Source: QQUD01 sp039029915 (GTDB lineage: Bacteria; Chloroflexota; Anaerolineae; Promineifilales; Promineifilaceae). From it: a stretch of DNA of 12,813 nucleotides. The notes under the pieces are model-generated. The model was not told the origin of the DNA. It made no database searches and saw only the letters and a program-made list of their open reading frames with translations. The DNA lies in assembly GCA_039029915.1 (NCBI GenBank), contig JBCCFD010000212.1, positions 1 through 12,813 of the forward strand. Direction: 5' to 3'. The position numbers were made by a program, and so were the translations under genes. Below, piece after piece: positions 6,611 through 12,640 of this stretch (position 1 is its first letter; every line of letters starts with the position of its first letter).

Positions 6611-6678
6611 GGTCTGGGGGCTAGGGGGTTGCTTTTAAAAGACTCCCTAGCCCTAAGCCCAAAGCCCTAGACTCTAGA
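6611..6678. repeat. Inverted heptamer array / strong intergenic hairpin
   Basis: The left side reads as 7-base units GGTCTGG, GGGCTAG, GGGGTTG (6611-6631). The right side reads CCCTAG, CCCTAAG, CCCAAAG, CCCTAGA, CTCTAGA (6645-6678). They face each other: GGGCTAGGGGGT (6618-6629) pairs with ACTCCCTAGCCC (6642-6653) over 12 bp with one G-U. There is no U-tract, so it is not a standard terminator, but it could stabilise or process the RNA between the second lipoprotein gene and the small FKBP gene. Confidence 0.6.
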
Positions 6679-6690
6679 AAAAGGATAGAC

Positions 6691-7026
6691 ATGAACACAA
6701 CAAGTGGATTGCAATATAACGAAAAGAAAGCTGGAACGGGTAAACAGGCCCAAAAAGGAAAATCAGTAAGCGTTCATTACGCGGGACGCTTAGAGAATGG
6801 CAAAGAGTTTGATAATTCCTTTAAGCGCGGTCAGCCAATTACATTTACGCTGGGCGTTGGACAAGTCATTGCTGGCTGGGATGAAGGTATCGCCATGATG
6901 AAAGAAGGTGGCGAGGCGACTTTGATTATTCCACCCCATTTGGGCTATGGTGCCCAAGGGGCTGGCGGGGTGATTCCACCAAATGCAACATTGATTTTTG
7001 ATGTTGAACTTGTTTCAGTAGGCTAG
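6691..7026 (+). CDS. Single-domain FKBP-type peptidyl-prolyl cis-trans isomerase
   Basis: A 111-residue, FKBP12-sized protein with no signal peptide, so cytoplasmic. AAGGA (6681-6685) lies five bases before the ATG. The full pocket is present: Y30, F40-D41, F52, V59-I60, W63, Y86 and F103, with the usual GWDEGI, LGYG and VIPPNATLIFDVEL segments. It resembles domains 1 and 3 of the two upstream lipoproteins more than their degenerate middle domains, suggesting a common source within this cluster. It is either the last gene of the operon or, given the hairpin in the 80-base gap, separately expressed. Expected roles are protein folding in the cytosol; no substrate is indicated. Confidence 0.95.
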   Translation: MNTTSGLQYNEKKAGTGKQAQKGKSVSVHYAGRLENGKEFDNSFKRGQPITFTLGVGQVIAGWDEGIAMMKEGGEATLIIPPHLGYGAQGAGGVIPPNATLIFDVELVSVG

Positions 7027-7048
7027 TACAGCACGGTATAAATAAAAT

Positions 7049-7076
7049 GTAGGGCTGTTGCTTACAACAGTCCTAC
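7049..7076. terminator. Bidirectional terminator between the FKBP and lamin-tail genes
   Basis: GTAGGGCTGTTG (7049-7060) pairs with CAACAGTCCTAC (7065-7076) over 12 bp with one G-U pair around the tetraloop CTTA. On the minus strand it is followed by ATTTTATTTAT, so it best serves the lamin-tail gene, whose stop codon lies inside the stem. Confidence 0.65.
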
Positions 7077-7861
7077 TTGCGGCGTTTTAGATAAAAGAAG
7101 GCAAACACGGCCGTTCCCAGCACAGACAGCCCATTCATCACCCCTGATTGATTTGACACGTCAAAAGAAGCAAGCGTAACGGCCGTTGGCGTTGTGTTAT
7201 TCGACCAGCCCTTTGAGTCGGGTGCGCCCGTAATTGGTAAATCTAGATTATTGGGTGAATGCTCACCTGAAGTTGCCCAATCGCAGCCGGAATTAGAATC
7301 GGTGCCGTCAGGGTCAATTGAGATTGACAAGCTCGCCCCTGAATTGGGTTGAACACAGCTGCTGTCCCAAGAAAAACCGCTGGGTATGCCAGAATTTCCC
7401 CCTTCAAATTCCACATAATCGCAGGGCACACCATCGACATCGCCACCTCGAAACAACACTATCTCATCCCCATCATTATTTAGCTCGGCACTGCCCCCAT
7501 TCCCAATAAAAAAGGAAATTGTTGTATAAATGCCCGTCATCGTCGTTTGACCATCATTTGTTGCATTCCCATCATTGTTAATAATGATATAGCTTCCTTG
7601 AGCTGTGCCTGCAGGGATTAAAAATGCTTTGCTAAAGAAGCTTCCAGCACCACCGTCCTGATCGGTGATAAAAAATGTGGTGTCTGTATTGATGGCTTGG
7701 GCGACGTATAGTTCAACCCATTCAGCCCCAACCGATCCCGTGGGATGATACATTACTTCGTTGATTTGCAGGGCACAACCACTTTGGGCGTATGTGGGAG
7801 TAACAAAAAATTGGAACAAAAATATAGATAGGATCAGACAACACAGGACACGCTGGCGCAT
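7073..7861 (-). CDS. Secreted lamin-tail-domain protein with C-terminal membrane anchor
   Basis: A 262-residue surface protein. GAGGAGG lies eight bases before the ATG. Residues 1-25 form a Sec signal peptide, with likely cleavage after T-Y-A25. From about residue 29 the sequence C-A-L-Q-I-N-E-V-M-Y-H-P, then E-W-V-E-L-Y, is the classic opening of a lamin-tail (LTD) beta-sandwich, which runs to roughly residue 190. The rest is Gly/Asn/Asp-rich, as in extracellular proteins. A PTAVTLASF segment, common in Chloroflexota surface proteins (my recollection), precedes a hydrophobic helix (about 244-258) and a K-R-R-K tail, which would hold it in the membrane or act as a sorting signal. The function is probably adhesion or structural; no catalytic site is visible. 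It stands alone and is transcribed toward the FKBP genes. Confidence 0.8.
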   Translation of the reverse strand: MRQRVLCCLILSIFLFQFFVTPTYAQSGCALQINEVMYHPTGSVGAEWVELYVAQAINTDTTFFITDQDGGAGSFFSKAFLIPAGTAQGSYIIINNDGNATNDGQTTMTGIYTTISFFIGNGGSAELNNDGDEIVLFRGGDVDGVPCDYVEFEGGNSGIPSGFSWDSSCVQPNSGASLSISIDPDGTDSNSGCDWATSGEHSPNNLDLPITGAPDSKGWSNNTTPTAVTLASFDVSNQSGVMNGLSVLGTAVFAFFYLKRRK

Positions 7862-7906
7862 TAGTACTTCCTCCTCAAAACAATGGCACTTCTAACTGGA
7901 GAACGC

Positions 7907-7935
7907 ACTATAACGGAAAGTAGAGACCGACGCAA
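7907..7935 (-). promoter_or_regulatory. Promoter of the lamin-tail gene
   Basis: On the minus strand TTGCGT (plus 7930-7935), a 17-base spacer and TATAGT (plus 7907-7912) lie about 45 bases before the ATG. Confidence 0.55.
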
Positions 7936-7950
7936 AAAGTGGGGTGATTT

Positions 7951-7985
7951 AGGTGTCAGGTGTCAAGTATCAGGTGTCAGGTGTC
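7951..7985. repeat. Tandem heptamer repeat, AGGTGTC x5
   Basis: Five 7-base units run in direct order: AGGTGTC, AGGTGTC, AAGTATC, AGGTGTC, AGGTGTC. The third is diverged. TGTCAAGT inside the array (7961-7968) is repeated in inverse as ACTTGACA at 7999-8006. The array lies in the roughly 300-base gap (7862-8162) between the divergent lamin-tail and crotonase genes, which otherwise holds only their promoters. Confidence 0.8.
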
Positions 7986-8127
7986 AGGTTATTTTAAGAC
8001 TTGACATAGATTTAGCATTCGGGTTCTAGGTGCATGTTCGTTGAGATTGTCTTTTACAAGCCCTCACCTCTTCACCTTGTCATCCTATCATTCATAGTTG
8101 TCATCATTGACACACTCCGATCGCGGG

Positions 8128-8156
8128 TTGCACCCGTACCAACCGACCGCTACACT
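8128..8156 (+). promoter_or_regulatory. Promoter of the crotonase gene, predicting a leaderless mRNA
   Basis: TTGCAC (8128-8133), a 17-base spacer and TACACT (8151-8156). The -10 box ends six bases before the A of the ATG at 8163, so the start codon would be the first base of the transcript. No Shine-Dalgarno sequence precedes this ATG, which agrees. Confidence 0.55.
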
Positions 8157-8162
8157 TGCCTA

Positions 8163-8939
8163 ATGGCAGATGAAATTTTGTTTGAAATAGATAAGCTAGG
8201 CATCGCGACGTTGACTGTCAATCGGCCGCTAGCGCGCAATGCGTTAAGCTGGGCGGCACAGGCGCAGTTTGCTGAAAAAATCACGGCCGTTTCCAAAAAT
8301 ACGGCCGTTCGGGTTTTGATCATCACAGGTAGCGGCAAAAAAGCGTTTGTTTCTGGCGGAGACCTTAAAGAACTCATTAATTATCCCAAACGAGAGGATG
8401 CACAGCGCCTGAAGCAAACGATGGGAAATGCGCTTGAACAACTAACGCAGCTGCCTGTTCCCGTCATGGCTGCCATCAATGGGGATGCGTTTGGTGGCGG
8501 CTGTGAACTTTTGACGGCTTGTGATTTAAGAATTTCTGCTCAGCATGCCCGATTCTGTTTTGCTCAGGTCAAAAACGGTTTAACCAGCGGCTGGGGAGCA
8601 ACCGGTCGATTGGTGCCTCTAATGGGAAAAAGCAGAGCGATGGAGCTTCTTCTATCGGGGCGAGTTTTTGAGGCGAAGGAGGCCCAACAGATAGGATTTA
8701 TCCATCGGGTGGCAGAGGGTAATGTAAAACAAGCCGCTCGTGAGTGGGCCGAATCATTTGTAAATCTGCCGCAAAATGCGCTGGGGTCAATTAAGCAGTT
8801 AGTCAATACGGCCGTTTATACTTCCCCTGAGCAGCTCAATGCGCTAGAAGAATCACTCTTTCTCGATCTGTGGACCCATCCAAATCACCATGAGGCGGTC
8901 ACGGCGTTTCTTGAGAAACGCCCCCCAATTTTCAAGTAA
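8163..8939 (+). CDS. Enoyl-CoA hydratase/isomerase (crotonase) family protein
   Basis: A 258-residue crotonase-fold protein, the normal family length. The start at 8163 (MADEILFEID) is chosen over ATG 8034, which would add 43 hydrophobic, non-homologous residues and read through the promoter. The CoA/oxyanion-hole segments are present: AFVSGGDLKEL, and INGDAFGGGCELLTACD. Of the two catalytic glutamates of true hydratases, the first is present (E115 in C-E-L), but gapless alignment from there puts Q135 at the second (rat Glu164), in the segment F-C-F-A-Q-V-K-N-G. The following S-G-W-G-A-T-G-R-L resembles the S-W-G-G-T-T-R-L of ethylmalonyl/methylmalonyl-CoA decarboxylase-like members. It acts on an acyl-CoA in the cytoplasm, but hydration may not be its reaction. 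Three ACGGCCGT octamers lie inside (8283, 8301, 8808). It is monocistronic. Confidence 0.88.
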   Translation: MADEILFEIDKLGIATLTVNRPLARNALSWAAQAQFAEKITAVSKNTAVRVLIITGSGKKAFVSGGDLKELINYPKREDAQRLKQTMGNALEQLTQLPVPVMAAINGDAFGGGCELLTACDLRISAQHARFCFAQVKNGLTSGWGATGRLVPLMGKSRAMELLLSGRVFEAKEAQQIGFIHRVAEGNVKQAAREWAESFVNLPQNALGSIKQLVNTAVYTSPEQLNALEESLFLDLWTHPNHHEAVTAFLEKRPPIFK

Positions 8940-9067
8940 AAACATGGTGCTAGCGCATTAATTTAATATGAGCAAACGGCCGTATTTAATCTTCACACCC
9001 CAATTTTGCAACCCAAAGCCAGACTAAACGTAAAGCAAGTGTCAAAACAAAACGGATATTGGAGGTT

Positions 9068-9130
9068 CAGTAACCAGTATTCAGTAATCATGGTTTATAC
9101 GGGTCCTGATGATTGACTACTGAAGACTGA
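9068..9130. repeat. Facing heptamer arrays (CAGTANT-type) forming an inverted repeat
   Basis: The plus strand reads CAGTAAC, CAGTATT, CAGTAAT, CA (9068-9090). The segment 9107-9130 reads, in reverse complement, as CAGTCTT, CAGTAGT, CAATCAT, CA. Two degenerate 7-base arrays therefore face each other across 16 bases. It lies in the 280-base gap 8940-9219, which also carries one ACGGCCGT (8976-8983) and no gene. Confidence 0.6.
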
Positions 9131-9219
9131 CTTATCCCAAATCCAACGATGTGTTGTTTTAATTTTTTCAGTATGCAGCAAACGAATTTTGAGAAAGCAA
9201 CACCTGCAGGAGAATAAAA

Positions 9220-9798
9220 ATGTCAGAAGACTCAGTAGTTCAGAATAAACGATTGAAAGCCCAAGAACAGTTAGAGCTTTCAGTTAAGAAAAATTGGCCA
9301 GCTTTTGGTGTTATTGGGGCTGGGGTGATTTTGCTTCTATCAAACGTGTTCGGATTCCATCTGATTGATTTCTTATGGCCTATGTTTATCATTGGCCCTG
9401 GAATTTTGTTGATGATGCCTGCTCATCAATCAACAGAAGAACATCAAAGCGGAGCGTCCTTTTTGGCGGTACCGGGTGCGATTTTCGCGACAGTGGGCTT
9501 GTTGCTTTTTGCGATGAACATCACCGACCATTTTGAAGCATGGGCCTATAGCTGGACCTTGGTTTTTGCCGCAGTGCCAGCTGCCCTGATGTACATCAAG
9601 CGCTTTGAACCCGAGCACCGTATTCATGAAACAGGTCACAAAATAATTCGCACTCTGTTTTATATGTTTTTGGGTTTTGCCGTTTTCTTTGAAATCATTA
9701 TCTTTGAAAACTTCAATCCCATTTTCCCCCTTGGCTTGATCGGCTTAGGTATCTATCTTTTGATCCAAAACCGTCAAGATGGGGAACTTGCTAACTAA
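9220..9798 (+). CDS. Six-helix integral membrane protein (LiaI/LiaF-like or DUF5668-like TM region)
   Basis: A 192-residue protein with AGGAGA (9208-9213) six bases before the ATG. A charged cytoplasmic N-terminus (residues 1-25) precedes about six hydrophobic segments, near 27-45, 49-67, 81-100, 108-126, 144-162 and 166-183. The first helical pair, W-P-x-F-G-V-I-G-A-G and L-W-P-M-F-I-I-G-P-G, has the paired Trp-Pro plus Gly wording of small bacterial membrane proteins with LiaI/LiaF-type TM regions, which act in envelope-stress sensing. There is no C-terminal LiaF cell-wall domain. The family match is from recollection of the motif and is moderate at best. It precedes a DUF4342 gene by 124 bases on the same strand and could be co-expressed. 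Its function is unknown. Confidence 0.75.
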   Translation: MSEDSVVQNKRLKAQEQLELSVKKNWPAFGVIGAGVILLLSNVFGFHLIDFLWPMFIIGPGILLMMPAHQSTEEHQSGASFLAVPGAIFATVGLLLFAMNITDHFEAWAYSWTLVFAAVPAALMYIKRFEPEHRIHETGHKIIRTLFYMFLGFAVFFEIIIFENFNPIFPLGLIGLGIYLLIQNRQDGELAN

Positions 9799-9922
9799 TC
9801 AATAATTGCGGTAGATGGTGAGGATAAAGTAATAGGTGAAAGGGATTCAGATTCTAATACACCAAATTTTCCATAATCACTAATAACCACCCTGCAATGC
9901 CTAAATAATTTGGAGAACAATA

Positions 9923-10297
9923 ATGGCTAAAAAAAGTAAAAAAGAGAAAAAAGAAAAAGAAGAAGTTGTAGAAGAAATCCACATTGAAGAAGAAGAAATG
10001 GCTGACTCAAACGGTAGCCAAGACTGGACAGAAGAATTTACAGTAGCAGCCAATGAAATGGTTGATTTTGTTAAAAATATGGTTCATGAAGCTGGTGTTC
10101 GTCGCATCGTTGTAAAAAATGAAGCGCGTAATGTTCACTTTGAAATCCCATTGGTACTTGGTGTCGCTGGTGCTTTAGTCTTACCCGCCGCTATTACTAT
10201 GATCAGTGTTGTGGCTGCTTTGGTAACTGAGTGCTCAATTTTGGTTGAGCGTGCGGAGCCAGTTGAAAAAGCTGATCCAGAAGCGGCGACTGCTTAA
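9923..10297 (+). CDS. DUF4342 domain protein with charged N-terminal extension
   Basis: A 124-residue protein. GGAG (9912-9915) lies seven bases before the ATG. Residues 2-25 are almost only Lys then Glu. The core (about 35-110) matches my memory of DUF4342: an amphipathic helix (E-E-F-T-V-A-A-N-E-M-V-D-F-V-K-N-M), then V-R-R-I-V-V-K-N-E, F-E-I-P-L-V-L-G-V-A-G-A, a hydrophobic helix (about 78-101) and the closing V-T-E-C-S-I-L-V-E-R. The family is of unknown function; some members carry a UBA-like N-terminal helix. The hydrophobic helix could be membrane-associated. A second in-frame ATG at 9998 (M26) would remove the charged block, but it lacks a better RBS. It follows a membrane-protein gene and ends before a shared terminator. 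Confidence 0.82.
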   Translation: MAKKSKKEKKEKEEVVEEIHIEEEEMADSNGSQDWTEEFTVAANEMVDFVKNMVHEAGVRRIVVKNEARNVHFEIPLVLGVAGALVLPAAITMISVVAALVTECSILVERAEPVEKADPEAATA

Positions 10298-10425
10298 GTA
10301 TTCCGTTACAAAAGACAATTAAACTTCTTCCAGAGAAGGAATACTTAAAAACTTTGGTAACAAAGTATTAAGCAAACTTCAAACTGAGGACAGTTTGCTA
10401 ATTAGGAGAATGTAAAGTTCTGATA
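10295..10425 (+). other. Hairpin-rich 3' untranslated region of the DUF4342 gene
   Basis: TAAGTATTCC (10295-10304, starting at the stop codon) pairs with GGAATACTTA (10337-10346). ACTTTG/CAAAGT around GTAA follows. Then AGCAAACT...AGTTTGCT and CAAACTG-AGGA-CAGTTTG overlap, so only one of the two can form. The stretch lacks ORFs and precedes the terminator by about 50 bases. Confidence 0.45.
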
Positions 10426-10473
10426 AATTTTCCATTCTCTGCATAAAAGAGATTTACGCACTCTTCCCTAGAG

Positions 10474-10505
10474 AAAAGGCTCGGCAAAAATCTGCCGAGC
10501 CTTTT
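10474..10505. terminator. Strong bidirectional intrinsic terminator
   Basis: AAAAGGCTCGGCA (10474-10486) and TGCCGAGCCTTTT (10493-10505) form a perfect 13-bp stem with a 6-base loop. The A and T ends give a U-tract in both directions, so it serves the DUF4342 gene on the plus strand and the AOR gene on the minus strand. Confidence 0.93.
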
Positions 10506-10539
10506 CATTTATATTTTAAGCAAGTTCTCGTCTGTATTT

Positions 10540-12300
10540 TTATGATGGCATACGGCCGTGTGCATCGGGCACTAACTGCATACCCACCTTATCAATATTG
10601 TCATAAATATCGTGAACTTCTTCCCCTTTGAAACGGGCAATTTGTTTGGTGGGAGGTAATGCTTCATCATAAAAGAATTGAGGTAAATCATCATCCGCTG
10701 ACGTAAATCCCGCCGCTTTATTAAATTCACGTTCTAATAGAAGCACCTCACACCCGATTTCTCTGAAGAAACTTGGCTTTACATCGGTGCCTAACGCATC
10801 ATTAATCGCGTTTGACATGAATTCTATGTTCGGATTGGTTACTGATTTGCCAAAGACGCACAAACCAATTGAATCAACGGCTGCACAGGCGATTTGCGCT
10901 TCAAGACTTAGAATCATAATTTCTTCTAAATTTTTACCGCGAGAATCTAGTTTAGGTACATTCCCAGCCGTATGATCAGCCCCTTGAGCTGTAGTCATCA
11001 TTGAAACACCGGTCACTTCAATTACTCGAGGATCGTAAGCACTGATTGATTGCCCTTTAATGACCGGAACCCGATGAAAACCGTAATGCTTACCGACCTG
11101 TGCGGCACCCTGAGCCCACAGCTTACCATCTTCTGTGCCTTCAGCCATTTCGCTAAAGACTCGTTCCATAAAGTCGACATCTCCGAAGGGTGCCAGCCCC
11201 GAATCCATCAAAACGGCAATGGTGGCTCCAGTTTCGATTGTATCGATTCCAAGCTCGTTGCAAAGATGGTTCATTCTGCCTAAGTTGTCTGGGTTCTTTA
11301 AACCGCAGTTGGTTCCGAGAAGAGCTAATGTCTCATATTCAACTGGAGATGTCATCTCTTTGCCATCTTCATCATAATAAACGTTGCTGCACTGGATCAT
11401 ACATCCGGGCATACAGGCGTGCGTGTGCTTTCCACCACGTGAGAGGTTTAATTCTCGAATGTATTCACCCCCCATTTTGAAGACTTCTTTGCTGTCATCA
11501 ATTTGGCTTCCCAAGGTGAAATTGTTGGTAGGGATGCCCCCCACGTGATTGGTATAATCACCCATCGCCATGGTGCCAACTGGGTTGTACACTTTTTGGA
11601 TAGCTGGGTCTTCTCGAACCCAACCGGCATATTGCTTGATTGAGCCTAGCGTTTTCTTTCTATCAAAAAGAGGGGGCATTTTGTGCAGGTCAATGACGAT
11701 GGCTTTTACTTTTTTGCTGCCCATGACGGCCCCCACGCCCCCTCGAGCGGCTATGCGAGACGGCCGTTTATCGGTGTCGCTAAAGGAGATACCTGCCAAT
11801 AGGCCTTGGTACTCTCCAACAGGCCCGCAAATACATAAGCTCACCCGCATACCATACGTTTCATGAAGCATATCGGCCAGTTCAAAATTCAGTTTTCCAA
11901 GATAAGGGGAGGCATCATCAAATGTAATTGTGCCATCTTTGTGCATATGAATGACAACCCAATCATCAGATTGACCGTGAAGCGTAAACCCCGCCATTTC
12001 TAATCGTCCCATGGCATACGCAAAGGTGCCTCCCCCGTTTGCTTCTTTCACGCCGCCTGTTAGCGGGCTTTTGCACCCAACACTGATGCGATTCGCATTA
12101 GAAAAAGTGGTGCCTGCAAAAGGGCCAGCAGAAAAGATGAGCGGGTTTTCAGGTCCAAGCGGATCAACAGTTGCCACCCCCATCTCAACGAGCGTTTTCG
12201 CGATGAGATGACGTCCTGCTTTTACAAGGTTCTCCCCTTCCCACTCTTCTGTTTCGATGGATTGGTTAGATAGATTGATTTGCAAATATTTACGTTTCAT
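10540..12300 (-). CDS. Aldehyde:ferredoxin oxidoreductase family (tungsten/molybdenum pterin) enzyme
   Basis: A 586-residue cytoplasmic oxidoreductase expected to oxidise an aldehyde to the acid with ferredoxin as electron acceptor. The ATG at 12300 is chosen because GGAGGAG lies eight bases upstream; ATG 12345 is in the promoter area. The N-terminal AOR domain (residues 1 to about 205) has the pterin-binding wording N-A-N-R-I-S-V-G-C-K-S-P-L-T-G-G. The 4Fe-4S ligands are C296, C300 and C304 (H-A-C-M-P-G-C-M-I-Q-C) plus C481 in D-S-I-G-L-C. The first spacing is x3, where the Pyrococcus AOR has x2; the C-M-P-G-C form is, as I recall, typical of a bacterial clade. The length is slightly below the archaeal enzymes. 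The substrate is unknown. No cofactor-synthesis or ferredoxin gene is in the window. It carries ACGGCCGT at 10552 and 11760. Confidence 0.95.
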   Translation of the reverse strand: MKRKYLQINLSNQSIETEEWEGENLVKAGRHLIAKTLVEMGVATVDPLGPENPLIFSAGPFAGTTFSNANRISVGCKSPLTGGVKEANGGGTFAYAMGRLEMAGFTLHGQSDDWVVIHMHKDGTITFDDASPYLGKLNFELADMLHETYGMRVSLCICGPVGEYQGLLAGISFSDTDKRPSRIAARGGVGAVMGSKKVKAIVIDLHKMPPLFDRKKTLGSIKQYAGWVREDPAIQKVYNPVGTMAMGDYTNHVGGIPTNNFTLGSQIDDSKEVFKMGGEYIRELNLSRGGKHTHACMPGCMIQCSNVYYDEDGKEMTSPVEYETLALLGTNCGLKNPDNLGRMNHLCNELGIDTIETGATIAVLMDSGLAPFGDVDFMERVFSEMAEGTEDGKLWAQGAAQVGKHYGFHRVPVIKGQSISAYDPRVIEVTGVSMMTTAQGADHTAGNVPKLDSRGKNLEEIMILSLEAQIACAAVDSIGLCVFGKSVTNPNIEFMSNAINDALGTDVKPSFFREIGCEVLLLEREFNKAAGFTSADDDLPQFFYDEALPPTKQIARFKGEEVHDIYDNIDKVGMQLVPDAHGRMPS

Positions 12301-12333
12301 GACGCAGTCTCCTCCGTTTATCAGAACATATTT

Positions 12334-12362
12334 ATTGTATTTCAAAATGTATGGGGTTGTAA
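12334..12362 (-). promoter_or_regulatory. Promoter of the AOR-family gene
   Basis: On the minus strand TTACAA (plus 12357-12362), a 17-base spacer and TACAAT (plus 12334-12339) lie 34 bases before the ATG at 12300. It indicates a transcription unit separate from the upstream partial gene. The rest of the gap up to 12640 shows no ORF, terminator or clear repeat that I can support. Confidence 0.65.
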
Positions 12363-12640
12363 GGCGCCGCTGAATTTTTTATCATGCTTTTTGCAGAAAA
12401 GAACAGGCATTGAGCGCGACAATTATCCATCGATGTGAAGGTACGCAGAAAATCTGTTTGTTGAATACCAATTACGAATGATTATGTCTTGTTGACATTT
12501 GAAGATATGCAGTGCAATGGCTTAAATATCTCGTAGTCCGACAGTGATCTTTTGACAGATAGCACGTTGGCAAGGATTATTTGAAGGCACACTAAACTTA
12601 CCCGCCAATATTTGTTTGACGCACCACTCGTTGCTTTTCA

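Noticed and set aside
8001..8029. TTGACA at 8001-8006 as a promoter
   Set aside because: No acceptable -10 box stands 16-18 bases downstream; the match comes from the inverse copy of the heptamer array.
8034..8162. ATG at 8034 as start of the crotonase gene
   Set aside because: The extra 43 residues are hydrophobic and unlike the family, there is no RBS, and the segment contains the likely promoter.
12492..12520. TTGACA at 12492-12497 as a promoter
   Set aside because: The expected -10 position reads CAATGG and no ORF follows on the plus strand.
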